Source of the DNA: an uncultured Clostridia bacterium
Lineage (GTDB): Bacteria; Bacillota; Clostridia; Oscillospirales; Acutalibacteraceae
DNA length: 40,222 bases
NCBI GenBank assembly: GCA_937916395.1
Contig: CALFTN010000055.1
Span: 1-40,222, forward strand
Reading direction: 5' to 3'
The notes beneath the pieces were generated by a model, which had not been told where the DNA came from, searched no databases, and saw nothing but the letters and a program-made list of their open reading frames with translations. This document shows, one piece after another, positions 32,756 to 40,222 of this stretch (within the stretch, counting starts at the first letter, position 1; each line of letters opens with the position of its first letter). Position numbers and translations under genes: made by a program.

Positions 32756-34102
32756 TTATACATAAGTGTCTAATCCGTCAACAGCTGTTCTGACTCTACC
32801 ACTGTAATCAGCAGTAATTTCTTCACTTACATAAGCACCATCAGTGTGTGCGTAATAAGGCTTGTCATCTTGCTGTTGATTGTTGAATGCACGCTGTCTG
32901 TCAGAGAATTGTTGGCTTGTCATATTGAACTGAGCAATTGACTCTTCAATACTTTCAGGAGCCTCAACTGTTACCTCTCTTATTTCAAGGTTCAATGAAC
33001 CGAGAGAATCACGAAGTGCTGTTAAATCGCTGTTTAAAAGCTTTGCTGTACTCTCTGTTGCAGCTGTAATATTTACCACCATTTTGCCGCCTTCTTCGAC
33101 AAGCTTAATAGTTACTTCACCTAAAGATTCAGGATTTAATTTAACGGTAAACTCATTCTTTTCAAGATTTAAGTTTGCCTTAACACCATCTGTTATCTGT
33201 TCTGAGATGTTAAACTCATCAAATAAAGGATTGCTTAAATTCTGCACCTTTGGCAATTGAACCTGTGGTGTAATTACGTTTGCGTTTGCATTCGCATTTG
33301 CCGTTGCAATTTCGCTTAATTGCTCTTCGAAGCCACCATTTTCTGATTCTTGTGAATTACTGTTTTCAGCTTCACCAGAAAACTGAGACATATCTGCTCT
33401 TATCATTTTCTGTTGAATCATATTAGGCACCGAAACACCCAAAGACGGTTGCATAACTTGCTCTGATGCTGATGTTTTCTGGTAGCTTGCTGAAACTATT
33501 GGCATTTCTTTGATTTCTGAAACATCTTTCATAGTAGCTTTAATTTCAGAAACCTTATTCTCCATAACACCAGTTTCTATTACAGTGTTACCAGCAGAGG
33601 TATCTGCCTTTTTCGCTTCAAGCTTAGAATTAATGTAATTCTTTACTACTTCACCTTGTGCATCAAGATAATCATAAGTATTGTTGCCTAAGGTATAAAG
33701 CGTATCTGCAGTTTCTTCATCCATTCCCATTGCTTCAAAGAAGTTATTTTCCTGAAGTTTAGCAATCATATTAGGAATTTTAATATCATCAATTCCTTCA
33801 ATGCCTTCAATATTCTGTAAAAATCCAAGAATATCCTGAGAAAGATTTCCACTACTGTTGTCTGACTGTAAAAGTTCAGCTAGCATACTTAAAAGCGAAG
33901 CATCTGTGTCGCTTTCAGTGTTTTCGTTTTCCCCTAAGTTCAAGATATCCGTTATATCAGCTGAATCACCATCAATGAGATTTGAAAGCATACCATCAAG
34001 TATATTCATAAACCCATCGCCTGTTGCTTCTTCTGTTACTCCGTTACCTTTGCTTCGGGATAACTGCTTAAGCTTAATCGCTTGTAAAGTCACCTGTTCC
34101 AC
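32756..34102 (-). CDS. fliK: FliK, hook-length control protein
   Basis: The 448-aa protein is exported and measures hook length, then triggers the FlhB switch. The C-terminal hook domain is visible near residues 295-395, with 'FTVKLNPESLGEVTIKLVEE' and 'LGSLNLEIREVTVEAP'. The N-terminal two-thirds is low-complexity, rich in Asp, Ser and Asn, as expected for the ruler. It starts at a GTG (34102) with GGGAGG 7 nt upstream. The order fliJ-fliK-flgD is normal. Confidence 0.9.
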   Translation of the reverse strand: MEQVTLQAIKLKQLSRSKGNGVTEEATGDGFMNILDGMLSNLIDGDSADITDILNLGENENTESDTDASLLSMLAELLQSDNSSGNLSQDILGFLQNIEGIEGIDDIKIPNMIAKLQENNFFEAMGMDEETADTLYTLGNNTYDYLDAQGEVVKNYINSKLEAKKADTSAGNTVIETGVMENKVSEIKATMKDVSEIKEMPIVSASYQKTSASEQVMQPSLGVSVPNMIQQKMIRADMSQFSGEAENSNSQESENGGFEEQLSEIATANANANANVITPQVQLPKVQNLSNPLFDEFNISEQITDGVKANLNLEKNEFTVKLNPESLGEVTIKLVEEGGKMVVNITAATESTAKLLNSDLTALRDSLGSLNLEIREVTVEAPESIEESIAQFNMTSQQFSDRQRAFNNQQQDDKPYYAHTDGAYVSEEITADYSGRVRTAVDGLDTYV

Positions 34103-34150
34103 TTTGTCACCTCCCTTAAAGAAATAATTATATAATATAGTATTGAAAGA

Positions 34151-34600
34151 TTAAGAAACGCTGTCTTCTTCTGTTGACTTTTTAGCCACCATCTCAAGAA
34201 TTTCTTCTTGCATTTCTTTTGCTTCCAGATACCTATATTCCTCTAATTGCTTTTCTTCGAGTTTGTCAAGCCCCGAAACCTCTTGCGAAGCACTTACAAC
34301 AACTTTAATTTGTGCATCTACTCTTGCTTCTGCACGCTTTAGCTCTTCATAAAGATTGTTAAGTTGTAATCTCGTGTTTTCTGAGTGAAACTTATAAAGC
34401 ATAAGCTCATTCGACATTAAACCATTTTTACTTTGCTTAAACTCTTCTTCACGGCTTTTGCGATGATTTTCTAGGTTTTCAATATCCGTTTCAATCTTCG
34501 CTCGTTCCGCCTGAAGACGCCTTAAAGTTGTTTTTTCTTTTTCGAGGACCTGCTCCTTGTAACTACGCATTCTGGCTAATGAAAATTGAAATGATTTCAT
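34151..34600 (-). CDS. fliJ: FliJ, flagellar export chaperone
   Basis: The 149-aa protein is almost entirely charged and helical with coiled-coil heptads, from 'LARMRSYKEQVLEKEKTTLR' onward. FliJ links the FliI ATPase ring to the FlhA gate. Sequence conservation is low in this family, so the call rests on length, coiled-coil character and position directly after fliI. Confidence 0.88.
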   Translation of the reverse strand: MKSFQFSLARMRSYKEQVLEKEKTTLRRLQAERAKIETDIENLENHRKSREEEFKQSKNGLMSNELMLYKFHSENTRLQLNNLYEELKRAEARVDAQIKVVVSASQEVSGLDKLEEKQLEEYRYLEAKEMQEEILEMVAKKSTEEDSVS

Positions 34601-34609
34601 TTAAAACAC

Positions 34610-35938
34610 CTATTGTACTGCAAGTTGGAGAAGTCTTAGTGTATCTTCGAATTTGCTTGGGTCTTCAACCCTTTGTTGCAAAAATTCGTTGATTTTCGGC
34701 ATATGACTTATTGCATTATCAAGTTCGGGATTATTACCCGGTTTATAAGCACCAATAGAAATAAGGTCTTCATTTTCTTTGTATATAGACATCATATTTC
34801 TGAGTTTACCAGCAGCCTGCTTTTGTTCAGGAGTAGCAATACCACTCATAAGACGGCTTAAGCTAGTGAGAACATCTATAGCAGGATAATGGTTTCTTGA
34901 TGCTATCTTTCTTGATAAAACTATATGACCATCAATGATACTTCTTACAGTATCAGAGATTGGTTCGTTTGTATCATCACCTTCTGAAAGAACGGTGTAA
35001 ATACCTGTGATAGAGCCGGTTTTAAAGTTACCGGACCTTTCGAGTAATTTAGGTAAAGACGAATAGATTGAAGGAGTGTAACCCCTTGCAACCGGTGCTT
35101 CACCTGTGCTAAGACCGATTTCACGCTGAGCCATTGCAAAACGAGTTAAAGAGTCCATCATAAGAAGAACGTCTTTACCTTGCCTTTGGAAGTATTCTGC
35201 AATAGCTGTTGCTGTCTGTGCACATTTAAAACGCATAAGAGCTGGTTGGTCAGATGTTGCAACAACCAATACTGAACGCTTTTGCCCTTCAGGACCTAAG
35301 TCACGCTCAATAAATTCAACAACCTCTCTGCCACGCTCACCTACGAGTGCAATAACATTGACATCGGCTTTAACGTTTCTGGCAATCATACCCATAAGTG
35401 TACTCTTACCAACGCCACTACCTGCAAAAATACCCATACGCTGACCCTTACCGATAGTAAGAAGTCCATCAATGCACTTAACACCCAACTCAATAACTTC
35501 GTTAATAGGTGGACGTGCCATAGGGTTTTCAGGAGCACCGCTTATAGAAATAGAAGTTCCTTCAGTAATCGGACCTTTGTCATCAATCGGGTTGCCAAGA
35601 GCATCAACTGACCTGCCTATAAGCTGGTTACTTGCAAGAACGGTAAGCTTCTTACCTGTATTTATAACCTTGCAACCATAACCAATTCCGTCAACCTCTT
35701 GATATGGCATTAAAAACGCCGTACTCTCAGAAATTCCGACTACCTCCGATAAAACAACTCCTGTTTCACCTGGGAGAAAAATTTTGCAAATATCGCCTAT
35801 ACTACAAGTTAAGCCTGTTGCTTCAACGGTCATACCGATTATTTTGTTAATTCTACCTTCACGTGTCAAGGTATCTGTTAACTGCAATACTTTTTGGTAT
35901 TTTGTTAAATCAATATTACCGGAATTCAACACACTCAA
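34610..35938 (-). CDS. fliI: FliI, flagellum-specific ATPase
   Basis: The 442-aa ATPase powers export of flagellar subunits. The Walker A loop GSGVGKST is at residues 173-180, and the family signature 'PSIYSSLPKLLERSGN' follows further on. It is related to the F1-ATPase beta subunit. Its ATG overlaps fliH by 4 bp, matching the known FliH-FliI complex. Confidence 0.97.
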   Translation of the reverse strand: MSVLNSGNIDLTKYQKVLQLTDTLTREGRINKIIGMTVEATGLTCSIGDICKIFLPGETGVVLSEVVGISESTAFLMPYQEVDGIGYGCKVINTGKKLTVLASNQLIGRSVDALGNPIDDKGPITEGTSISISGAPENPMARPPINEVIELGVKCIDGLLTIGKGQRMGIFAGSGVGKSTLMGMIARNVKADVNVIALVGERGREVVEFIERDLGPEGQKRSVLVVATSDQPALMRFKCAQTATAIAEYFQRQGKDVLLMMDSLTRFAMAQREIGLSTGEAPVARGYTPSIYSSLPKLLERSGNFKTGSITGIYTVLSEGDDTNEPISDTVRSIIDGHIVLSRKIASRNHYPAIDVLTSLSRLMSGIATPEQKQAAGKLRNMMSIYKENEDLISIGAYKPGNNPELDNAISHMPKINEFLQQRVEDPSKFEDTLRLLQLAVQ

Positions 35939-36678
35939 ACCTCCATCTCTGCCTCTCTGAAAGCAAGGCGAAGATTATCTGCCTGAACAGATATAGTAGC
36001 GACAACTGCGCCAGTTTCTGTGCTGACTACGCAAGTATCATCTGCACAAGCTATTGGCTTAACCTCAGCAACACCACGATATTCGGGTTTTGAAAGCTCA
36101 GCCTTTGCTACTTCTACAAGACCTTGTAAAGCATCAGAAACTTCTAAGGTGAGCCAATTCGTACCTTTACATTCGCTTACAGTTTTTGTTACAAGTTCTG
36201 AAAGATATGAATCGTCATCACTAATTTTCTTGCAGACTAATTTTTCTGCAATATCTATGGCAAAAAACTTCAATTTCTTTTCATAATCTTCTAAAAAAGC
36301 TTTTTGAAGTTCTTCCATCTCGTTAATTTTTTGTGAGATACTGTCAATACTGCTCTGTAGCTCTGCCTTTTTACTTTGCAAAGCATCAGAATACGCTTTA
36401 ATTTCAACCTCTAAAGCTATAGCATTGAGTTCATCTCTGTAGAATTCTGCTAATTCTTCTCGTGTTGGATAAACAAGCTTTTCTTGTTCTTCCTCTGGTT
36501 CTGACGGTTGCTCTTCTACAACCTGAAAGCTTTCTGGAGTGAACTCCATAAAAGCTTCTTCTGGTGGAAGCTCTTCCGTCTCCTCAATAGTTACCTTAGG
36601 TAAGTTGAAGTCAACATCGGGAATTTTAACAGACTTTGAGTCAGCCGCATAATTGTAGGTTCTGAAAATATCACTCAA
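35935..36678 (-). CDS. fliH: FliH, export ATPase regulator
   Basis: The 247-aa protein is highly acidic at the N-terminus (about residues 30-75, many Glu and Pro), then a long helix with 'SKKAELQSS'-type charged repeats and a C-terminal domain with 'FAIDIAEKLVCKKI', typical of FliH/YscL proteins. FliH holds FliI at the C-ring. It overlaps fliG by 8 bp and fliI by 4 bp. Confidence 0.9.
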   Translation of the reverse strand: MSDIFRTYNYAADSKSVKIPDVDFNLPKVTIEETEELPPEEAFMEFTPESFQVVEEQPSEPEEEQEKLVYPTREELAEFYRDELNAIALEVEIKAYSDALQSKKAELQSSIDSISQKINEMEELQKAFLEDYEKKLKFFAIDIAEKLVCKKISDDDSYLSELVTKTVSECKGTNWLTLEVSDALQGLVEVAKAELSKPEYRGVAEVKPIACADDTCVVSTETGAVVATISVQADNLRLAFREAEMEV

Positions 36679-37687
36679 TTATTGCATCCTCCCCACCATG
36701 GGAAATAGTAATTTCGCCCGACTCTTCTAATGTACGGATAATATCAACAACTTTCTGTTGAGCCTTTTCAACGTCACGCATACGAACGTTTCTGAGGTAT
36801 TCAAGGTCAGAAAGGATGTTTTCTTTAGCACGTGCAGAGATATTTGAAAGCAATACTTCCTTGATTTCTTCTGTAGAACCTTTGATAGCAATAGCAAGGT
36901 CCTGATAATCGACATCGCGAAGAACTCTCTGGATAGTGAATGGGTCCAAATGAACAATATCTTCGAAAACGAACATAAGCTTTTTAATGCTGTCTGTAAG
37001 TTCTGGGTCTGTAGTACCAAGTTCATCAAAGATACGTTTTTCTGTAGCTCTGTCTGTGTGGTTCATGATATCAGCAACGTGATTAACACCACCGATTTCT
37101 GTCATATCAACAGAAACAACGGACGAGAAACGTCTTTCAAGAATAGTTTCAACCGTATTAACAATACTCGGTGAAACACTATCGAGAGTAGCGATTCTCT
37201 TGATAACACTAAGCTGTGTATGTGGTGGAAGTTCAGAAATAATCTTTGATGCTTCTTCTGGCGGAGCGTAAGAAAGAATAAACGCAATAGCCTGTGGGTG
37301 TTCACCCTGTAACATCATTAAAAGATTCCTGGACTTAGCTTTTCTCAAGAATTCAAATGCTCTTGTCTGCATAGCACCTGCAACTCTGTCCATATAAGAC
37401 TGAGCAAGTTCAGGGCCAAAAGCCTTCTCAAGAATATCTTTAGCATAAAGCACACCACCCTCAGAAATAATCTTCTGAGTTGTGCAAAGACCATAGAAAT
37501 CATCAATAACTTCTTGTAAGTCTGATGGTGTGAGCTTTTCTAATTTTGCAACTTCAACCGAAAGTCTTTCAATTTCATCTTCGGTTAAATATTTATAAAC
37601 AGATGCCGCTTCATCGGCACCAAGAGCAACGATAACAGCCGCTGCTCTGCCGAGTGGTGAAAGTCCTTTTGTTGCATTTCTCGCCAT
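36671..37687 (-). CDS. fliG: FliG, flagellar motor switch protein
   Basis: The 338-aa protein lies at the top of the C-ring and meets the stator. N-terminal 'GRAAAVIVALGADEAASVYK', middle-domain 'EHPQAIAFILSYAPPEEASK' and C-terminal 'LMFVFEDIVHLDPFTIQRVL' are all present and in the right order, including the charged residues of the torque helix. Its ATG overlaps the fliF stop by 1 bp (TAATG), with AAGGAGG upstream. Confidence 0.97.
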   Translation of the reverse strand: MARNATKGLSPLGRAAAVIVALGADEAASVYKYLTEDEIERLSVEVAKLEKLTPSDLQEVIDDFYGLCTTQKIISEGGVLYAKDILEKAFGPELAQSYMDRVAGAMQTRAFEFLRKAKSRNLLMMLQGEHPQAIAFILSYAPPEEASKIISELPPHTQLSVIKRIATLDSVSPSIVNTVETILERRFSSVVSVDMTEIGGVNHVADIMNHTDRATEKRIFDELGTTDPELTDSIKKLMFVFEDIVHLDPFTIQRVLRDVDYQDLAIAIKGSTEEIKEVLLSNISARAKENILSDLEYLRNVRMRDVEKAQQKVVDIIRTLEESGEITISHGGEDAIIE

Positions 37688-39357
37688 TAATCATCACCCT
37701 CCTTAATCCACGAACGAAGGAGGTTAGCAGTAATCTTCGGATTAGCCTTAGCGAAGTTACGAACTTCTTTAAGGATTGCTTCATCCTTAGGATCTGCATC
37801 ACCCATAGCAATATCTGCAAGTTCTTTCTTGTAGCGATCGATTTCCTGCTGCAACTGAAGTTGTTCTGCTGCACGCTCGTCTTCGATTTGTTGAAGGTAT
37901 TCCTCCATACCATCCTTTTTCTTTTTCTTTCTCTTTCTTGCAATAATAATAGCAGGAATAAGAACGATAAGAAGAGAAATAAGGAGAACGATACCAACTA
38001 TAAGAAGAATCTGCCACAATGGTAAATCAAGAAGTTTTTCAACAAATGATTGTTGAACAACAACATCGTCACCAGGTTCTTCGCCAACAAATGATGAAAC
38101 ACTGATGTTTTCAGGGTCGATATCAACGCTCTTAGAAACAATGTTTACAATCTCATCGCGATTAGTGTTAGAGAGATTTGCTTGCTTTACCATAACAGAA
38201 ACTGTTGCTCTGTCAAGAATTGCATTACCCTTTTCAATCTGGGTTTTAATATAACCGTAATCGTAATCACGAAGACCTTCAATTAATGTTTCACCATCAA
38301 GAGCACTATCCTCACCATATGTATAGTCAGGAATATCGGTGTTGTTTTCTTCACCGGCAACACCACCTGCTACATCTTCCGGACCGCCTTGGAAAGTACC
38401 TTCTTCGTGAGTCAAGAAGCCTTCATCCTTAGAATTTGGAATAAGCTCCATTTTTTCTGTCATCATTTTATCGTAGTTGATAGTTACTTTAGCAACTGCA
38501 AATACGCCGTCTGCACCATATTTAGGTGTCAGAATTCTTTTAACATTAGTTTCAATCTGTTCTTGGACAATCTTTTCAAAGTCAAGGTTCTGCTGGTAAC
38601 CCAAGCCACCATAAGCATCTTCGTCAACCTTTAATTCAACCATTGTTTTAGCATCTGTAAGAACAACATTCTCAGGAGTCAATTTAGGAACAGACGAAGC
38701 AACAAGATTCTTAATAGCGGTAATCTGTTCATCAGAAAGCTCTTTTATATCATCTGAAAATGTTATATTAACACTTGCAGTAGGGGCAGTTTCATCTTCA
38801 ACTTGCTCCCAAACATAATCAGTATCCTCAGGAATAGCAAGATTTACAACCGCCTCCTGAATACCTTTAATTCCACATAATGTACCCTGCAAACGCTCCT
38901 GAGTCTGGTAAATAAGCGCTTGCTTTCTGTCAGATTCAGTAGCTGTAAGACCTTGTGAATTTTCAAAAATATCATATGTAAGGGCAGTTTTCGGGTAGCC
39001 TTCGGCAGCCAACAACAAAAGACATTGGTCATAAATTTCTTTAGGAACGACAACATTGCCGGTGGAATCCAATTGTGCATCAATTCCATCAGCTAATAAT
39101 TCCTGATAAATAGCCGTAGCTTCGCTCGACTCAAGACCTTGATAGAGTGCTACATATTTATCGCCTTTTGCATTTAAAACAAGTGCCAAAACAGCCGCAA
39201 GCACCACAACACCACCGGCTACGCCAAATATGATGTTGCGCTTCTTTTTAGGCATTTCAGCAAAAGTATTTTTTATTGAAAGCAAAGATTTACCAATTGG
39301 CGTGTTTTCGTCAAACAACTTTGCCTTTAAATTTTCTAAACCATTATTTTCCGCCAC
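37687..39357 (-). CDS. fliF: FliF, MS-ring protein
   Basis: The 556-aa membrane ring protein has a first membrane helix near residues 40-60 ('IIFGVAGGVVVLAAVLALVL') and a second near 457-475. Between them are two ring-building domains, with 'LAAEGYPKTALTYDIFENSQ' as a typical stretch. The cytoplasmic C-terminus, which binds FliG, ends in 'ANLLRSWIKEGDD'. Length is typical. It overlaps fliG by 1 bp. Confidence 0.97.
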   Translation of the reverse strand: MAENNGLENLKAKLFDENTPIGKSLLSIKNTFAEMPKKKRNIIFGVAGGVVVLAAVLALVLNAKGDKYVALYQGLESSEATAIYQELLADGIDAQLDSTGNVVVPKEIYDQCLLLLAAEGYPKTALTYDIFENSQGLTATESDRKQALIYQTQERLQGTLCGIKGIQEAVVNLAIPEDTDYVWEQVEDETAPTASVNITFSDDIKELSDEQITAIKNLVASSVPKLTPENVVLTDAKTMVELKVDEDAYGGLGYQQNLDFEKIVQEQIETNVKRILTPKYGADGVFAVAKVTINYDKMMTEKMELIPNSKDEGFLTHEEGTFQGGPEDVAGGVAGEENNTDIPDYTYGEDSALDGETLIEGLRDYDYGYIKTQIEKGNAILDRATVSVMVKQANLSNTNRDEIVNIVSKSVDIDPENISVSSFVGEEPGDDVVVQQSFVEKLLDLPLWQILLIVGIVLLISLLIVLIPAIIIARKRKKKKKDGMEEYLQQIEDERAAEQLQLQQEIDRYKKELADIAMGDADPKDEAILKEVRNFAKANPKITANLLRSWIKEGDD

Positions 39358-39422
39358 GTAACATTACCCCGAAATTTAAATACTTGTAATTCACTATATT
39401 AATGTAATAGAGAAATATAAAA

Positions 39423-39725
39423 TCAAACCTGAATTTGCATAATTTCCTTATATGCATTAACAGCTCTTGATGTAAGCTGAACTGTTGTCTGAAGCATTGT
39501 TTCAGCTTTCAACATATTAATCTGAATTTGCGCTAAATCATCGGCATTACCGAGTGAAAGCCCAGCGCCATCAATGTCAGAAAGCTTGTCAGCCTCTTTA
39601 AAATTTTCTATTGCACTATCCAAAATACTGCTAAAACCGCCTTCCATAGCTTCTTTTGCAGTAGTAACTTTTTCTGTCGCGGAAAAATCCATTTTTTCCA
39701 TTGGTGTAATTGGAACAATAAACAT
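39423..39725 (-). CDS. fliE: FliE, hook-basal body complex protein
   Basis: The 100-aa rod base protein has the conserved C-terminal 'NMLKAETMLQTTVQLTSRAV' followed by 'NAYKEIMQIQV'. FliE joins the MS-ring to the rod. The ATG at 39725 has AAAGGAGAG upstream; an in-frame TTG seven codons earlier is rejected. It is the first gene of the superoperon. The genes flgB and flgC, usually directly before fliE in Firmicutes, are not here. Confidence 0.93.
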   Translation of the reverse strand: MFIVPITPMEKMDFSATEKVTTAKEAMEGGFSSILDSAIENFKEADKLSDIDGAGLSLGNADDLAQIQINMLKAETMLQTTVQLTSRAVNAYKEIMQIQV

Positions 39726-39867
39726 AAAATTCTCTCCTTTCAACAAGAAAGCCTTGTAGTAAATTTGATGATTTTTTCTGTTTTTTTGTAACTTTTTTCG
39801 TCAAATTGCACACCTTTATTTTCCAAAAAGGCATAAAAGGGTACAATGACACTATGGTTACTACCAC

Positions 39868-39896
39868 ATATTAACATACTATTTCAAGTTTGTCAA
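39868..39896 (-). promoter_or_regulatory. Main promoter of the flagellar superoperon
   Basis: On the minus strand a perfect TTGACA (39891-39896) and TAATAT (39868-39873) are separated by 17 bp, with TGT before the -10 (extended -10). It looks like a sigma-A promoter rather than a sigma-28 type. The leader to fliE is about 135 nt and holds a small ACAAG/CTTGT hairpin just before the ribosome binding site. Confidence 0.75.
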
Positions 39897-40003
39897 CTTT
39901 ATTGCACAAGAAAAATTTGGAAACACGCTCATTTTTGGAATTTTTGACAATTTTAAAATTTGTTATAAATTTAACATTATTTTAACAATTTAGTGGTCAC
40001 TAA

Positions 40004-40078
40004 GTTAGTGAGTCAGTGGTCAGTGAGTTAGTAGTCAGTGAGTTAGTAGTCAGTGAGTCAGTGGTTAGTGGTTAGTTG
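40004..40078. repeat. 15-bp tandem repeat, five units
   Basis: Units start at 40004, 40019, 40034, 40049 and 40064. The units at 40019 and 40034 are identical (GTCAGTGAGTTAGTA); the others differ at a few positions. Related AGTTAGTG/AGTCAGTG motifs continue on both sides. It lies about 110 bp upstream of the flagellar promoter. Confidence 0.85.
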
Positions 40079-40168
40079 TCAGTATGATAGTTGGATAGTT
40101 GATTTGGTGAAAAAATGCCTTAGATGCTGAATATGTAAAATATTGACACGAAGATTTAGTATATAAGA

Positions 40169-40222
40169 CATTTTCTTCATCCCCGAAGTCGTACAAAGGT
40201 ACGTCGAGTGGGTGAAAAAATG
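40169..40222. repeat. Dispersed hairpin element, copy 2 (cut by the window edge)
   Basis: The core 40182-40211 matches 14660-14689 at 28 of 30 positions. The inner hairpin CGTAC/GTACG with CGA/TCG is kept. The outer arms 40169-40183 and 40210-40222 pair over 13 bp with one bulge, although their sequence differs from copy 1. The element may continue beyond the window. Confidence 0.65.

Larger units (their letters stand above)
39897..40222. other. Non-coding region upstream of the flagellar promoter
   Basis: No gene is seen. The stretch 39897-40000 is very AT-rich, possibly an UP-element-like region, followed by a 15-bp tandem repeat and then the second copy of the dispersed hairpin element at the window edge. 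Confidence 0.5.

Noticed and set aside
40004..40078. CRISPR array
   Set aside because: The repeats are contiguous 15-bp units with no spacers and no cas genes nearby.

Overview
The window is AT-rich chromosomal DNA of a motile, Gram-positive-type bacterium, most likely a member of the Clostridia (Firmicutes). The evidence is the Firmicutes-style flagellar/chemotaxis operon order (fliE-fliF-fliG-fliH-fliI-fliJ-fliK-flgD-flgE-flbD-motA-motB-fliM-fliY-cheY-fliO-fliP-fliQ-fliR-flhB-flhA-sigma-flgF-flgG-cheC-cheD), strong AGGAGG-type ribosome binding sites and sigma-A-like promoters with extended -10 elements. The sugar genes suit a gut or plant-glycan habitat, but nothing here fixes the genus. 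LEFT PART (1-14.6 kb): a cysteine-rich LytTR regulator (minus strand) is followed by a gene-poor stretch and then two divergent carbohydrate transcription units. The minus-strand unit reads GH3 glycosidase, GH110-like beta-helix glycosidase, MATE exporter and Gfo/Idh/MocA oxidoreductase. The plus-strand unit reads MFS transporter, secreted GH39-like glycosidase, GNAT acetyltransferase, copper P-type ATPase and a small membrane-anchored protein, and ends in a perfect 20-bp-stem terminator. The two units start from back-to-back promoters whose -35 boxes are 10 bp apart. The likely logic is uptake of an oligosaccharide by the MFS carrier, cytoplasmic cleavage by the GH3 and GH110-like enzymes (neither has a signal peptide) and oxidation or epimerisation of a released sugar by the Gfo/Idh/MocA enzyme; the GH39-like enzyme may act outside the cell. 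JUNCTION (14.54-14.84 kb): the two long convergent units meet in a hairpin-rich segment. It has inverted-repeat ends and a three-way-junction-like element whose 30-nt core recurs, 28 of 30 identical, at the right edge of the window. RIGHT PART (14.8-39.9 kb, all minus strand): one very compact flagellar superoperon of 27 genes read from a strong promoter near 39.88 kb. It encodes the MS-ring, C-ring, export apparatus, ATPase complex, hook, two distal-rod-like proteins, stators, a FliA/WhiG-type sigma factor, CheY and three CheY-P phosphatase or deamidase-type adaptation proteins. flgB, flgC, fliL, flhF, flhG, cheA, cheW and cheB are not in the window. The only sizeable gaps inside the operon flank the hook gene flgE: a 177-bp multi-hairpin leader and a 303-bp hairpin and repeat-rich segment. 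These are the most interesting unexplained structures. Upstream of the operon promoter lie a 15-bp tandem repeat and the second copy of the dispersed hairpin element.
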